DNA of 64,000 nt from Isochrysis galbana (taxonomy: Eukaryota; Haptophyta; Isochrysidales; Isochrysidaceae), in assembly GCA_018136815.1 (NCBI GenBank), contig CM030931.1:6964399-7028398 (forward strand), in the 5' to 3' direction. Of the stretch, positions 46,195 through 55,664 are shown in pieces. The notes beneath the pieces were generated by a model. It was not told the origin of the DNA. It did not search any database and saw only the letters and a list, made by a program, of their open reading frames with translations. Position 1 is the stretch's first letter; each line of letters begins with the position of its first letter. The position numbers were made by a program, and so were the translations under genes.

Positions 46195-48303
46195 ATGGGC
46201 AGCAGTCAGCCCTCCTCATTTGTCTCCGCGCGAGACGGAGCCTTCTGGCGTGATGGCCGCCGCTATCGCTATGTGGGAGCCAACCTTTGGTACGCGATGC
46301 TTCTCCCCCCGGACCGACTGGTGCGAGAGCTCGACAGGCTGGCCGCGTTGGGCGTACGCAACCTACGCGTGCTCGGCGCGGTCGAGGACATCAACCCGGC
46401 CTCCGCACATGCCACGCCCGCTGTCCAGACGCGCGCCGGGCAATACGATGAGGACGTGCTGCTCGGGCTTGACAGGCTGCTCTACGAGGTGCCACATTGC
46501 ACGCCTCGCGCTCGCAGCGAGTGGCAGTGATCTGCCCTGCGCCAGTAGCCCCCCCCGCCCGCCCAGCCGACCTACTGATGGGTGCTCCGTTCCTCACCAT
46601 CACCACAGGCGGGTGCGCGTGGAATGACGGTCGTGGTGTTACTTGGCAACATGTGGCAATGGTCTGGCGGCTTTGCGTCCTACGTCTCATGGGTGACTGG
46701 CGAGACAGCGCCGCCAATGAGAGCAGGCGCTTCTGACGACGAGTGGCAGGCCCACCAGGCGTTTGCCATCCGCTTTTACTCTCTGCCAGAGGCGCGCGCC
46801 CTGTACTATCGATACGTACGTTCTATCGCCTCACGGGTCAACACTCTAACTGGCGTTCGGTATGCCAATGACCCAACCATCTTTGCGTGGGAGCTGGCAA
46901 ACGAGCCGCGACCCCTGTCGCAAGTCGAGGCCTATCGTGCTTGGATTGATGAAGCGGCAGCTGTCGTGCGAGCATCAGCACCGCACCACATGGTTGCTTT
47001 GGGGTCTGAAGGCCCCACGCCATGGCCAGGCTATGTGCGCACCTCCCTCCTCGAGGACCACAAGGTCGTCGACTATGTTGCCATCCACGTCTGGCCTCAG
47101 AACTGGCTGTGGTACGATCCTGTACCCGCGATGGAGGCCTCTGAGTACTCCTCTGAGCACTCCCTCGGTGGAGGTCTCGGGGCATCTTCTGGCAGAACTT
47201 TGGGCAACGCGATGAAGATGTCGGCCACGTATATTGATGAGGCGGCTCGAATCGCGATGACATTAAGGAAGCCACTGGTGGTCGAAGAGTTTGGGTTGGC
47301 CCGCGAGGGAGGAGTTCAAACGCCGGGCACGTCGACCGAGTCGCGAGACTTTTTTTATCGTTGGGTATGCAAACATGCAGCTGATACGCCACCGATCGCG
47401 GGGCTCAACTTTTGGGCGTGGTCAGGCGAGGGTCGTGCAGGCCAGCTACTTGGGGATCCACCGCACGAGCCCCAAGGCTGGTACTCGGTCTTTGACACCG
47501 ATGCTGGGACGCACGCTGCCATCTTTGATTGCTCACAGCGGATGCTTACCTCCAACGCCGATGGCGATGACGCCCTTTTGAGGACGCAAGGCGGAGCTGG
47601 CAGTGTGGGCATGGATGCTTCAGAGGGTCAAGTCATCTCTACGTCACCTTCTCTGTCGCCTTCCTTGCACGCCTCGTTCGAGCATGTTTCCGGCAGTCCG
47701 TTGTCTAGTGGGCGCCGTGCCTATCGGCGCCGTCATGAACAGGTCAAGCTCATTGATATTCATGCACAGCGGCTAGATGCCGTAGAGGAAATAGGTGGCT
47801 CTTCTTCGATGGGCAAGACATGGAGTCTCGCCCCACCTCCACGAGTCGCTACAAATTGGGCAGATACCACGGAAGGAACCCACACGTCCGAGCATCAGCC
47901 ATCCACCTGGGACAGTGTTCTCTTCCCCAGTCTGCGCGGCCCTCGCGGAGGAATCGCTCGACTGGATGAGCACTTTGCCTCACGCCACGACAGAAGAGTG
48001 ATGGCCGGGAACCTTGTCGCTTTTATGCTTTCCGGTTGCTTTGTGTTTGGGTGCATGGCTGTCCTCTATCAACTCGTGAAGTGTATGAAGAGACGGCGAG
48101 AGTTGCATGCTCCACGTGTAGGGCTACTGCGCCACTCGTCGGAGTCGGATATGGAGGGCGATTCGGACACCGAAAGCTGGCACTCCACGGGCGGTATCTC
48201 GTTCCGCCGAGCTCAAGCGCGGACTTCCTCTCCCTCGTGGGCCCCCATATTTGGAGGCACTCGGCACGACGTAGCATCCCATAGAGGTTGTTGCGAGAGG
48301 TAG
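46195..48303 (+). CDS. GH5-type endo-beta-mannanase-like glycosidase with C-terminal membrane anchor, 2 exons
   Basis: Retaining glycoside hydrolase; closest motifs are those of endo-1,4-beta-mannosidases acting on mannan. Exons 46195-46488 and 46609-48303 (GT-AG intron, phase 0) give 662 residues. Motifs: YVGANLWYAMLL, VRNLRVLGAVED, LGNMWQWSGGFASYVSW, DPTIFAWELANEPR with acid/base Glu ~197, VDYVAIHVWPQNW, and KPLVVEEFGL with nucleophile Glu ~325, then GLNFWAWSGEGR. After the catalytic domain (~435) comes a ~125-residue Ser/Pro-rich stalk, a TM helix at ~567-588 (LVAFMLSGCFVFGCMAVLYQ) and a basic cytosolic tail. No clear N-terminal signal peptide, odd for a wall enzyme, so an upstream exon is possible. 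The stop lies 10 bp before a transposon. Confidence 0.88.
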
Positions 48304-48561
48304 CCCCCCTAAAAGCCCGGTCACTCACTCTTTTAACCACTATTTTCCACCTCCTCTGGGTGTCGAAGGATTCCGCAGGGTTCCCCCCTACCTCTACCTG
48401 TCCCGCCAGCCGCCTCCAGGCAGCAGGAGTCTTCTCTCTCTGGGGACGATCGATGATGGGTCGGTTAGATGGGGGGGGGGGGGGGCGACTTGAGACAGGT
48501 CCACTGTGTACGTCAATGTTCACATCATATACCGTAGAAAACTATTGTTATAGTTTGAACT

Positions 48562-49569
48562 ATGGAGCGTGCCGCGACCGCTCCCGAGCCCCAGGCGACC
48601 CTCGCCACCGCGCCCCACCTGGGACGCCCCATGCCGCCCGAGGCGGCTCGTCAGAAAGCCCTCTCAGAGCCCATCCAGCCCATCCAAACCACGCCCGCGC
48701 AAGCGCACGGGGTGGCGAGCACGGGCACCGAACAGGTTGCCCCCATGGCTCTGCGTAGCATGCAGGGGGTCTTTGAGACCCCCTCCAATAGTGGGAAACC
48801 CTCCCACCCCAAGAGCACCTCATGTGGGAGGGCAGCTCAGCTGCCCTCCCCATGGTGGAAACCTCTACCATCAGTGCACCCTACATGGGAGGGCACTTCA
48901 CAACCATCAATCTCCTACGGAGAGCAACTTGTGCCTCTGTTTTTCAACATGTTGACTCACTTCTCGTTTTCACCCCACTCCTGTGGGCCACAAGAACCTA
49001 CAACTCAGTGCCCTGCCTTGGGCCCTCCTTCAACACTTGACTCCCTCTCCTACTCTCCCTTCCCTCTAGAACCAACACAAACAGCACGAACCCCCTCGCC
49101 GCCCTCTGTTCAAAGCACCAAAAATTTCAACTCAAGACCCTTGTTGATACACTTCACGTTTTCACCCCACTCTTGTGGGCCACAATTACCTACAACTCAG
49201 TGCCCTGCCTTGGGCCATCTTCCAACACTTCACTCCCTCTCCCACTCCCTCTTCCAACTACAACTAACCCAAGAAGCACAAACCCCCTTGCCCTCTGCTT
49301 CAAGCACCAAAAATTTCGACTCAAGACAAGAGGGAGGACATGTCTTGAGGCGGCGTCGCTGCCCATGCCTAGCGCAAGGGTATAGCGCCCCCACTCAGAC
49401 ATCTCCTTCCCCACAGCTCCTCTCTGAGGAGTTGCTCCTCTCCCTCCCATTAGGCCCCCTTGCCTGCGAGACCAGAACAGGATCCTGGCGTAGGCGGCTG
49501 TCTGAGTGTGGAGGGAGGGGCGCTGTGGCTAGCGCAGGTAGAAAGCTAGTGAAGAGCTGGGTGGCATAA
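48562..49569 (+). CDS. ORF inside the TIR element, unrecognised
   Basis: 335 codons, Pro/Ser/Thr-rich. Contains an internal duplication: FSPHSCGPQEPTTQCPALG at ~152-170 and FSPHSCGPQLPTTQCPALG at ~207-225, with matching flanks ending STKNFNS/STKNFDS. No transposase motif, no zinc finger beyond isolated Cys/His. It may be non-coding; the frame overlaps a simple duplication in DNA. Confidence 0.3.
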   Translation: MERAATAPEPQATLATAPHLGRPMPPEAARQKALSEPIQPIQTTPAQAHGVASTGTEQVAPMALRSMQGVFETPSNSGKPSHPKSTSCGRAAQLPSPWWKPLPSVHPTWEGTSQPSISYGEQLVPLFFNMLTHFSFSPHSCGPQEPTTQCPALGPPSTLDSLSYSPFPLEPTQTARTPSPPSVQSTKNFNSRPLLIHFTFSPHSCGPQLPTTQCPALGHLPTLHSLSHSLFQLQLTQEAQTPLPSASSTKNFDSRQEGGHVLRRRRCPCLAQGYSAPTQTSPSPQLLSEELLLSLPLGPLACETRTGSWRRRLSECGGRGAVASAGRKLVKSWVA

Positions 49570-49679
49570 GGGGGGAAGGGTGCTTGCGCTTGCCGCGGCA
49601 GGGTGTCCTGTCTTGAGTGAGCGCTAGTCCCGTTCCTTTGCCGCGCCGCGACCCATAAAAATTTGTTAAAAATTTAAAA

Positions 49680-50240
49680 TGTTCACATCATATACCGTAA
49701 TAAACCACCGGTTCCACGGGGTGTCCCAGGGGGTTCCGCCCGCACTCCGCGCCCAGAGTCCCCCCGCGGAAAGAGCGGACGCACGGCGTGCGCTTTCATA
49801 GTAGAGGAAAAAGTTGTTGTGAGCACGCACGGCGCCCCCGCGGGGGAACCGATACACATCGCGCCGTACGCACGCACGGCGTGCACCTGGGTGATTGCGA
49901 GTCATCACACCTGCCCCGTGAGAGACTTCTGTTATATTGCTTGTTTATGTAATGGTAAGCCTTGGGCACCACAGGGGCACCGTAGATGAAAAAGTTGCTG
50001 TGCGCACGCAAGGCGTCCGCGGGGGAAACGCTGCACATCGCGCCATGCGCACGCACGGCGTGCACTTAGGGTTACTCATCACACATGTCCCGTGAGAGAT
50101 CTTTCTTATATTACACGTTTACGTAAGTGTAAGTGTAGGAAACCGTCGAGAAACCAGTCGCGACATGCGCACGCGCACGCACGGCGTCCCCGCGGGGGAC
50201 CCGATGCACATCGGCACGCACGGCGTGCATCTCGTCTAAT
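49680..50240 (+). repeat. Leader plus three tandem palindrome-rich units inside the TIR element
   Basis: Leader TATACCGTAATAAACC ... CCAGAGTCCCCCCGCGGAAA, then units near 49822, 50010 and 50165. They carry CACGCACGGCG(C/T)CC, CCCGCGGGGG, GAT(A/G)CACATCG and CGCACGGCGTGCA, then a TCATCACAC(a/c)TG half-site. Same architecture as 32515-33085 with unit length ~170-190 instead of ~152. Confidence 0.8.
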
Positions 50241-50520
50241 TGTGAGCCTTTATTGCTCTCAGGGACTGAATGCCATAAACATCGGGGGTGATTGTTGTAT
50301 AAATAACTATGGACATTTGATGGCTCCATTCGATTGACGACCCATAATTGACGGGACGACACCTGGGGGTCACTCACCGACGCCATTGCCCTTCGTGGGG
50401 CGGGAGGGCGTCGTTCGGAGGGGGGAGGCGGCTGGCGGGGCAGGTAGGGGGGGACCCTGCGGAATCCTTGGACACCCAGGGGGGGGAAAATAGTGGTTAA
50501 AATGAGTGAGTGACCGGGCT

Positions 50521-50782
50521 ATGAATGCGACAGATAGGTGTTAGCCCTGAATCTTCAGATCTTTTTTTTCCTCGATGCGGTTCGACAATCCTCGTAGTCC
50601 ACTCTGAACCACACAGCCACAGCTACAGCTCACCACCAATCACAACCACCGTTGACGCATGGGATTAAATCATGCACGAACACTTTTACCAACTCCTATC
50701 CGTCTAATGATTGCGGACGCTCTCCAGTTCACAATCACAACGATAATATATTTCTCACAAGTGACAGAGGCAGGTCGCCTCG
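50521..50782. other. Short gene-free stretch
   Basis: Includes the junction word TTAGCCCTGAATCTTCAGAT at 50541 with poly(T), shared with 34443 and 55340. Otherwise likely the 3' UTR of the next minus-strand gene. Confidence 0.5.
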
Positions 50783-51985
50783 TCATCTTGTGACCCTGGG
50801 CATGCTACCTCTGCGGCTATCCATATCATCCTCAAATTGCTCGTCCAAGGAAAGGGCTCGTATCGTTGACGTAGTAGTTGGGCGAGAGAAGGCTATTGAC
50901 GACTCGCGACGAGGGCCGCCTTGTGGCGGGACGCAAGATGCCGCTTCACGGACCGGCATAGGTGATCGGCCTACCGGAGAATCGAGTGTAAAAGGGCGCT
51001 TCTGGTCCATCCTCTCCTTGTACAATTGCGAGCTACCTTGTCGCTGAGGCGCCTGGGGCGACGAGGAGCTTTGACTTGAATGTTGCGGCAAAGGTAAACT
51101 CGGCTTTGCCTCCTGCGACGGCGGCAGGCTCACCCTCACCCCGCGCTGCGGCGGCAGGCCTGATCTAACTTCGCGTTGAGAGGACACGCTGGTCCTGACG
51201 TCCAGCTGTGGTGGCAGGCCGGTGATGACCTCTGGCTGTGGCGGCAGGCTTGTACGCGCCAAATGCGGGGTTGGCGCCAAGTTGGATCGTTCGAGATGGT
51301 GCTGCGGGCTAATAGAATTATACATCCCTTCCGACGCTCTGGCGGCCGCATTATCACTATTCCGCAGTCCCATATTCGCCGTGGCCAGGGATCGTCTGTC
51401 AACAGTGTCGTTCTCGGAATCAACCGCCCTTGCATCATGCATTACTGGGATCATTCCGTAGCCAGAAGCGAGTTGTATGGGAGCAAGTGCTGAGGTGCTG
51501 GAGATCTGCGTCGAGGCGTGGTTGACAACTACACCGCGCGTCTGTGACCCAATGCTGTATGAGACCGGCGGGGGAATCGTCTGCATCCCCCTCGAAATGG
51601 TGGTCACCACCGGGTAGCTCTTCCGGGCCGGGACTGGCGCAAGCGGGGGCGATAACTGTTGTGGCACCGTTTGGACTCCAGAAGAGAGCAGCTGCGCGGG
51701 TGGGGGCTCGGTGGTCTGGATGAGCTGATTCAGACTGCGTAAACGCCGCCTCTCGATCGCGCGCATCAGCAGGCATCCCGCGAGCAGCCCGATGAAGAAG
51801 GCGCTGAGTGCGCCGTCGCTAGCACGAGGATCCCCACACGGATCATCGTCCTGCGGGTAGCAGATGCAGCCCGTGGTGGCGCAGGTGCATTGGTCACATT
51901 GGGGCTCGCCGAGACCCTTGTGCGTGAAGAGCGCCGCGCTCCCGCTCGCTGCGCATAGCATGGCCAGCGCAAAGAGGCACCCCAT
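50783..51985 (-). CDS. Single-pass membrane protein with Cys-rich ectodomain, unrecognised
   Basis: 400 residues from ATG 51985. Residues 1-19 are a signal peptide (MGCLFALAMLCAASGSAAL). The short ectodomain ~20-58 has six Cys (CDQCTCATTGCICYPQ). A TM segment lies at ~60-77 (ALSAFFIGLLAGCLLM) followed by a basic stop-transfer RAIERRRLRS. The ~320-residue cytosolic part is disordered and Ser/Pro/Gln-rich, with five or so ~11-residue repeats of the form (S/T)LPPQxEVRTG at ~245-300. Intronless. I know no family of this layout; probably lineage-specific. The upstream region to 52120 is GC-rich without repeats. Confidence 0.6.
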   Translation of the reverse strand: MGCLFALAMLCAASGSAALFTHKGLGEPQCDQCTCATTGCICYPQDDDPCGDPRASDGALSAFFIGLLAGCLLMRAIERRRLRSLNQLIQTTEPPPAQLLSSGVQTVPQQLSPPLAPVPARKSYPVVTTISRGMQTIPPPVSYSIGSQTRGVVVNHASTQISSTSALAPIQLASGYGMIPVMHDARAVDSENDTVDRRSLATANMGLRNSDNAAARASEGMYNSISPQHHLERSNLAPTPHLARTSLPPQPEVITGLPPQLDVRTSVSSQREVRSGLPPQRGVRVSLPPSQEAKPSLPLPQHSSQSSSSPQAPQRQGSSQLYKERMDQKRPFTLDSPVGRSPMPVREAASCVPPQGGPRRESSIAFSRPTTTSTIRALSLDEQFEDDMDSRRGSMPRVTR

Positions 51986-52463
51986 CGCGCGAGGGAGAGG
52001 GGGAAGGCAACCGGCACCCTCCCCCGCTCTGCGGCTCCACCGATCAGGCGAGCCAACGCCCGCGCTCTCTCTTCAAGAAGCTGTTCGTCCGTTTTTATAT
52101 CCTTAGAGAGTGCGCCTAGCGGATGAACGCCGCCGTCCGCTGTGCGCTGCGTGCCGCCCCTCGTCTCACATTTCCGCGTCGTCGTACGCTCTCTTTGGTG
52201 TCCATAATGGATTCTTCTCTGCTTCTGTCGTTTCTGGGCTTGAATCGGGTCATCTTGTTTGGCGTCTCGAATATGCTCGTTAGTTTTTGGCATTCGCCTA
52301 GGTGCTAGGTACTAGGTGCTAGGTGCTAGGTGTGCGGAGGTAGAGGTAAGTAAGGGTAATGGAGCAGCCTGGGTTGAAAAAAATCGCTGCATCATGGGGT
52401 CAGAATATTTTTTTCGCGGGACGGTAGGACGCGGGAAGTTTTCTCCCTACCTCTCCCTAAGGT

Positions 52464-52780
52464 AGCCCGTTCACTCACTAGGGGGGTGCGGAGGGCACCA
52501 TCTGTAATGGGCAAACGAAGGCCTAAATACTAAATAATAAATAAGCTCCCTATCTCTTAAGAGGCGGATAGAAGCACCTTTGAAGGTAGGTGCTTCGCGG
52601 CAGTTTAGTGCTCTGAGCTTCCTGTATTAAGTGAAATGGACGTTTCAGTCACTTAAACGCACCCTATCTTCAAAGCAACCGCGACATGCAGCACCTCCAA
52701 AGGCCCAAAGGTGCTTCGCGGAAATATTCGATCTGGTATGGGAGATCAGTAAAAAAAAACCGGTGGTGTGGCAAGTGCGA
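52464..52780 (+). repeat. AGCCC(G)TTCACTCACT repeat copy, first part, with inserted hairpin
   Basis: AGCCCGTTCACTCACTAGG to AAGCTCCCTA (52464-52553) and again CTGGTATGGGAGATCAGTAA plus poly-A and ACCGG (52733-52765) match 40085-40250. Between them is a hairpin region at 52560-52735 with GAAGCACCTTTGAAGG / GGTGCTTC words in inverted and direct order. Confidence 0.6.
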
Positions 52781-52789
52781 GGTCCTGAG

Positions 52790-53440
52790 GTGTGTCAGTG
52801 TCAGTGTGTGGATGTGGTTGTGATTGTGAGTCTGTAGCATGGGATGTAAGATGCGTAGGACGAGACGGACGGGAGGAGCGACCGGAGGCAGCACGGGGAA
52901 GGAGCACTCGAGCCGGCACTGGCGAGTTATGAGCGGGCATGGCAGACAGGAGCGAGACGGGAGACGAAGGGGAGAGACACAGGGGCCTCCTGGCGATGGT
53001 CGCGGGCAGCTACGAAGAAAACAACACGGGAAAACACTGAAGGGAGTACACTGGGAAGAACCTAGGAACAACGGGGAAACTAATGGAAACGGGAATGGGA
53101 ATGGGGCGGGCGCTGGAGGAGCGGCGGGAGCGGGACTCTTCGAACCTCTCTGGCCAAGGGAGGAACAAGGAAACGCCGAGAAAGCATGGAATAGCGGGAA
53201 GGAGGGGATCTCGGCTGTGGGCTGTGGACGCGGGGCGGGAAGAGGAGAGAGAGAGAGGAACGGGGTGTCGGGGAGACACGCTCTAACTAAAGATAGAACG
53301 CGGGCGGAAGGTGAGAAAGGGGCCGGGCGCGGGAAACGTGGGAAGGGCGGGAAGGGGCGGGCGCGGATGAAAGGGAAGGGAGCGGGGCGCGGGAGTGACG
53401 CGCTCCTAAGGCGGGGCGTGCGGGGTGGTGTGTCCCTCCC
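52790..53440. other. Purine-rich unassigned insert
   Basis: A GGGA/ACGGGA-rich stretch with no supported gene; long ORFs on both strands have biased composition only. It separates the two halves of the repeat copy at 52464-53560. Confidence 0.4.
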
Positions 53441-53565
53441 TATCCGCAACAGGGGGTCTTCCGGCAAATTTTCGAAAAATACCCGATTTCAGGCCTCTGA
53501 CGGCCGTGCGCAAATATATTTCAGGCCCCCCTCCGGTATTATTGTACCGATGGCCTTCGTGCGCG
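53441..53565 (+). repeat. AGCCCGGTCACTCACT repeat copy, second part
   Basis: GGGGGTCTTCCGGCAAATTTT, CGAAAAATACCCGATTTCAG, CTGACGGCCGTGCG, CCCCCCTCCGGTATTATTG match 40250-40350. Confidence 0.65.
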
Positions 53566-53714
53566 CCTCTCGCAGCGAAACACGAAACCATGGGCATCGG
53601 CAGCTGGCCCGGACCAAAGATCCTGGTTCTATACGCACAGCAATATATTTTTACTATGTTTTCATGGACTTGAACGTGTTCGTAAGTAAGGAGTGGAATA
53701 GGTTTGGTTTGGAG

Positions 53715-53800
53715 CTATCTTGATAGAAGTAGATAGCTGGTCAGAGCCATCTTGATAGATAGAGATAGTGCCCGTGGCTATCTTGATAGATAGAGATAGT
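53715..53800 (+). repeat. TATCTTGATAGATAGAGATAG array, left block
   Basis: Three ~29-34 bp units built on CTATCTTGATAGA(t)AGAGATAG, each able to fold on itself. A matching two-unit block lies at 54328-54385, so the RT fragment between is bracketed. Confidence 0.8.
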
Positions 53801-53808
53801 CGCCAACA

Positions 53809-54285
53809 CCGCTCACCTTCCTTCTCACGACCGAAGCGCTCACCCGCGCGATAAACGGAGACCCCGACATACAGGGGGTAGATCTTAACGGATACGATCT
53901 GAAGATCAGCCAGTTCGCGGACGACACGGCGATCATCACGAGGGACTACGCGAGCCTAAAGAGAGCATTAGTTTGGGTACGAGCGCACGAAAGAGCCACG
54001 GGGGGCAAAACGAACGAGGCTAAGTTCCAAGGCATTCGTATGGGTATGGGTTCACATAGATGCCAAAAACCGCCATGGGATATGCGCAAATACAACTGGA
54101 TCGCAAACGACCAGTATCTAACGATACTAGGCATCCCATTAGGAGCCCCGGAAGCCCTAAAACCCTTTTGGAGGAAACTAGCGGAGAAAATAGATGCCAA
54201 AGCGGCACGTCTGGCACCGATAGCGCGACACATGACCATTTTCGGCAGAACCAACATATCCGCACTATCTATAGTTAGTAGATAG
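53809..54285 (+). pseudogene. LINE reverse transcriptase fragment
   Basis: About 158 codons without a stop: PLTFLLTTEALTRAINGDPD, LKISQFADDTAIITRDYASL with the catalytic FADD, then ATGGKTNEAKFQGIRMG, WIANDQYLTILGIPLG, and KPFWRKLAEKIDAKAARLAP. These are the palm/thumb blocks of a non-LTR RT. It begins in the middle of the SPLTF motif and stops soon after the thumb. Bracketed by TATCTTGATAG arrays. Confidence 0.87.
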
Positions 54286-54327
54286 TAGTAGTAGATATTA
54301 GCCTAATAGTTTGGAGCGCCCATAACT

Positions 54328-54385
54328 GCTATCTTGATAGATAGAGATAGTGCCGATTGCTATCTTGATAGATGTGGATAGTCCT
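54328..54385 (+). repeat. TATCTTGATAGATAGAGATAG array, right block
   Basis: Two further units (GCTATCTTGATAGATAGAGA and GCTATCTTGATAGATGTGGA), same direct orientation as the left block. Confidence 0.8.
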
Positions 54386-54925
54386 CAAACCCAATTACAT
54401 AGTAGATATTAAGATATCTAGGTATCTTGTTCCACACCTACACCTTATTCGTAAGTATCAAGTATCGCAAAAACTAAAGACTAAAGACGCTAACCGCTAG
54501 CAAAACACCAAGGGGGCTCGAGAACCCAACTTCGACCCGCGAGCGGGGGCGTCACGAGGCCGTTCGAGTCACCGCTCACCAAAGAAATGGATGCCGCTAC
54601 CAGCTACCATCACCAAAGTGTGCGGTTTGCCGCCCTCACAGCCACGCCAATCGCGCCCGCCGCCCCCGCGCACTGCGTCGAAATCGGCCGCTTGCGGCCC
54701 CTGGTGATGACGTCATCACGTCCCAAGACGCGCCGTGAGTGCCCAACTTCGACCGGCCATCCCCGCAGTCGCCGCATTTCTGCGGCAGCATGGACCGAGA
54801 CTTCGACATGCTGAGGTCGTCGCTCACACTTCCGAGCCCACCAGCAACCCACGGAGCTTTGCTAAGGCCGAGTTACTTCAGGAGATGAACGCGAGGAACG
54901 TTGAACATCAAGGTGAGCTCAGTGC
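54386..54925. repeat. Mixed repeat, shares a block with 60590-60640
   Basis: GCCGCCCTCACAGCCACGCC, AATCGCGCCCGCCGCCCCCG at 54640-54680 is almost identical to 60590-60630, followed by GATGACGTCATCACG (palindromic). The remainder is unassigned; no gene. Confidence 0.5.
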
Positions 54926-55345
54926 TCGAGAGACGGAGCATCAAACAGGCTCGCCTGAATCGCGCGTCTTGGCCCGGCGAGGCCAGCAGGCCAGCCCATC
55001 GCTCCAACCCCCCCCCCCCCTGTCGACAGGCAGGCAGGTGCCGCAAGGGGGGGGCCTGGTGCTCAGGAGCGCCAGCGAGGGAGAGGCAGGGGAGGCCAGG
55101 GCCCAGACCCAGCGTCCTCTGCCCCTTGAGCTAGCCTCCAAGAGCCTTCATGGGGCGCTAGCAGGCAGCTGCAAGCCTGCCGCCAGGCGCGCCATCGCGC
55201 GTTCCATAGAAGAGGGGAGAGAGCGCGCGGAGAAGGGGGTGGGCGCGAGCGAGAGCTTCGCCCACCGAAGAATAGGTAAGCCCCGCATCTGTTTACAGGA
55301 TAAGAGGATAAGTCGGGGCTGAGGCCGCCGGTAGCCCCGAATCTT
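54926..55345 (+). mobile_element. AACTAAG retroposon, internal and 3' part
   Basis: Colinear with 31990-32360: AGGCTCGCCTGAATCGCG, CCAGCCCATCGCTCCAACCC, TGTCGACAGGCAGGCAGG, CGCCAGCGAGGGAGAGGCAG, GGCGCGCCATCGCGCGTTCC, TGTTTACAGGATAAG. The 5' palindrome is missing. It ends at TAGCCCCGAATCTTCAGAT. Confidence 0.75.
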
Positions 55346-55379
55346 CAGATATTTTTCAAAGTTAAATGTCAGTATCCAA

Positions 55380-55640
55380 CAAGGGGGGTTGCCACCAGGC
55401 AGGAGGATGGAGCGAAGAGGGAAGCGGGCGTGGCTACATCTCTGCGAACCCAGGGCCACGCACGAGGCGAGATCATCAAGAAGTTTTTTCTTCTTCTGAA
55501 AAAGAAGTGCGCCCACTTGTCTCTGATGCGCGCTAAACAGCAAATGGCTAGCAGCTAGCTAGCAGCCCTTGGTGCTGGTGCTAGTAGTCACAGCGGATGC
55601 TGGAGAGACCATTGGTCGAGGGCAAGTCAGGTGCTGCGTC
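55380..55640. other. Repeat-derived 3' flank of the kinase gene
   Basis: 55380-55490 resembles the tandem units at 60780-61250 (GCAGG...GGGAAGCGGGC...TCA(a/t)(t/c)AAGAAGTTTTTT). No gene. Confidence 0.45.
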
Positions 55641-55664
55641 CCTAAGCCCTACGCACGGTGCCAC

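Larger units (their letters stand above)
48314..50520. mobile_element. 2.2-kb element with ~100-bp terminal inverted repeats
   Basis: Left end 48314-48417 and right end 50424-50520 are inverted copies (AGCCCGGTCACTCACT, TTTTAACCACTATTTTCC, CTGGGTGTC(g/c)AAGGATTC, CGCCAGCCGCCTCC) with a few substitutions and indels. No clear target duplication could be seen (flanks cctaaa / atgaat). It contains one ORF (48562-49569), no recognisable transposase, and an internal palindrome-rich array (49680-50240). AATGTTCACATCATATACCG occurs at 48517 and again at 49679, bounding the ORF part. Non-autonomous DNA transposon or foldback element. Confidence 0.85.

Noticed and set aside
52670..53723. Paired long ORFs on opposite strands (265 and 294 codons)
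   Set aside because: Purine-rich repeat DNA with few stop codons; no family motifs, and they cross the boundaries of a dispersed repeat.
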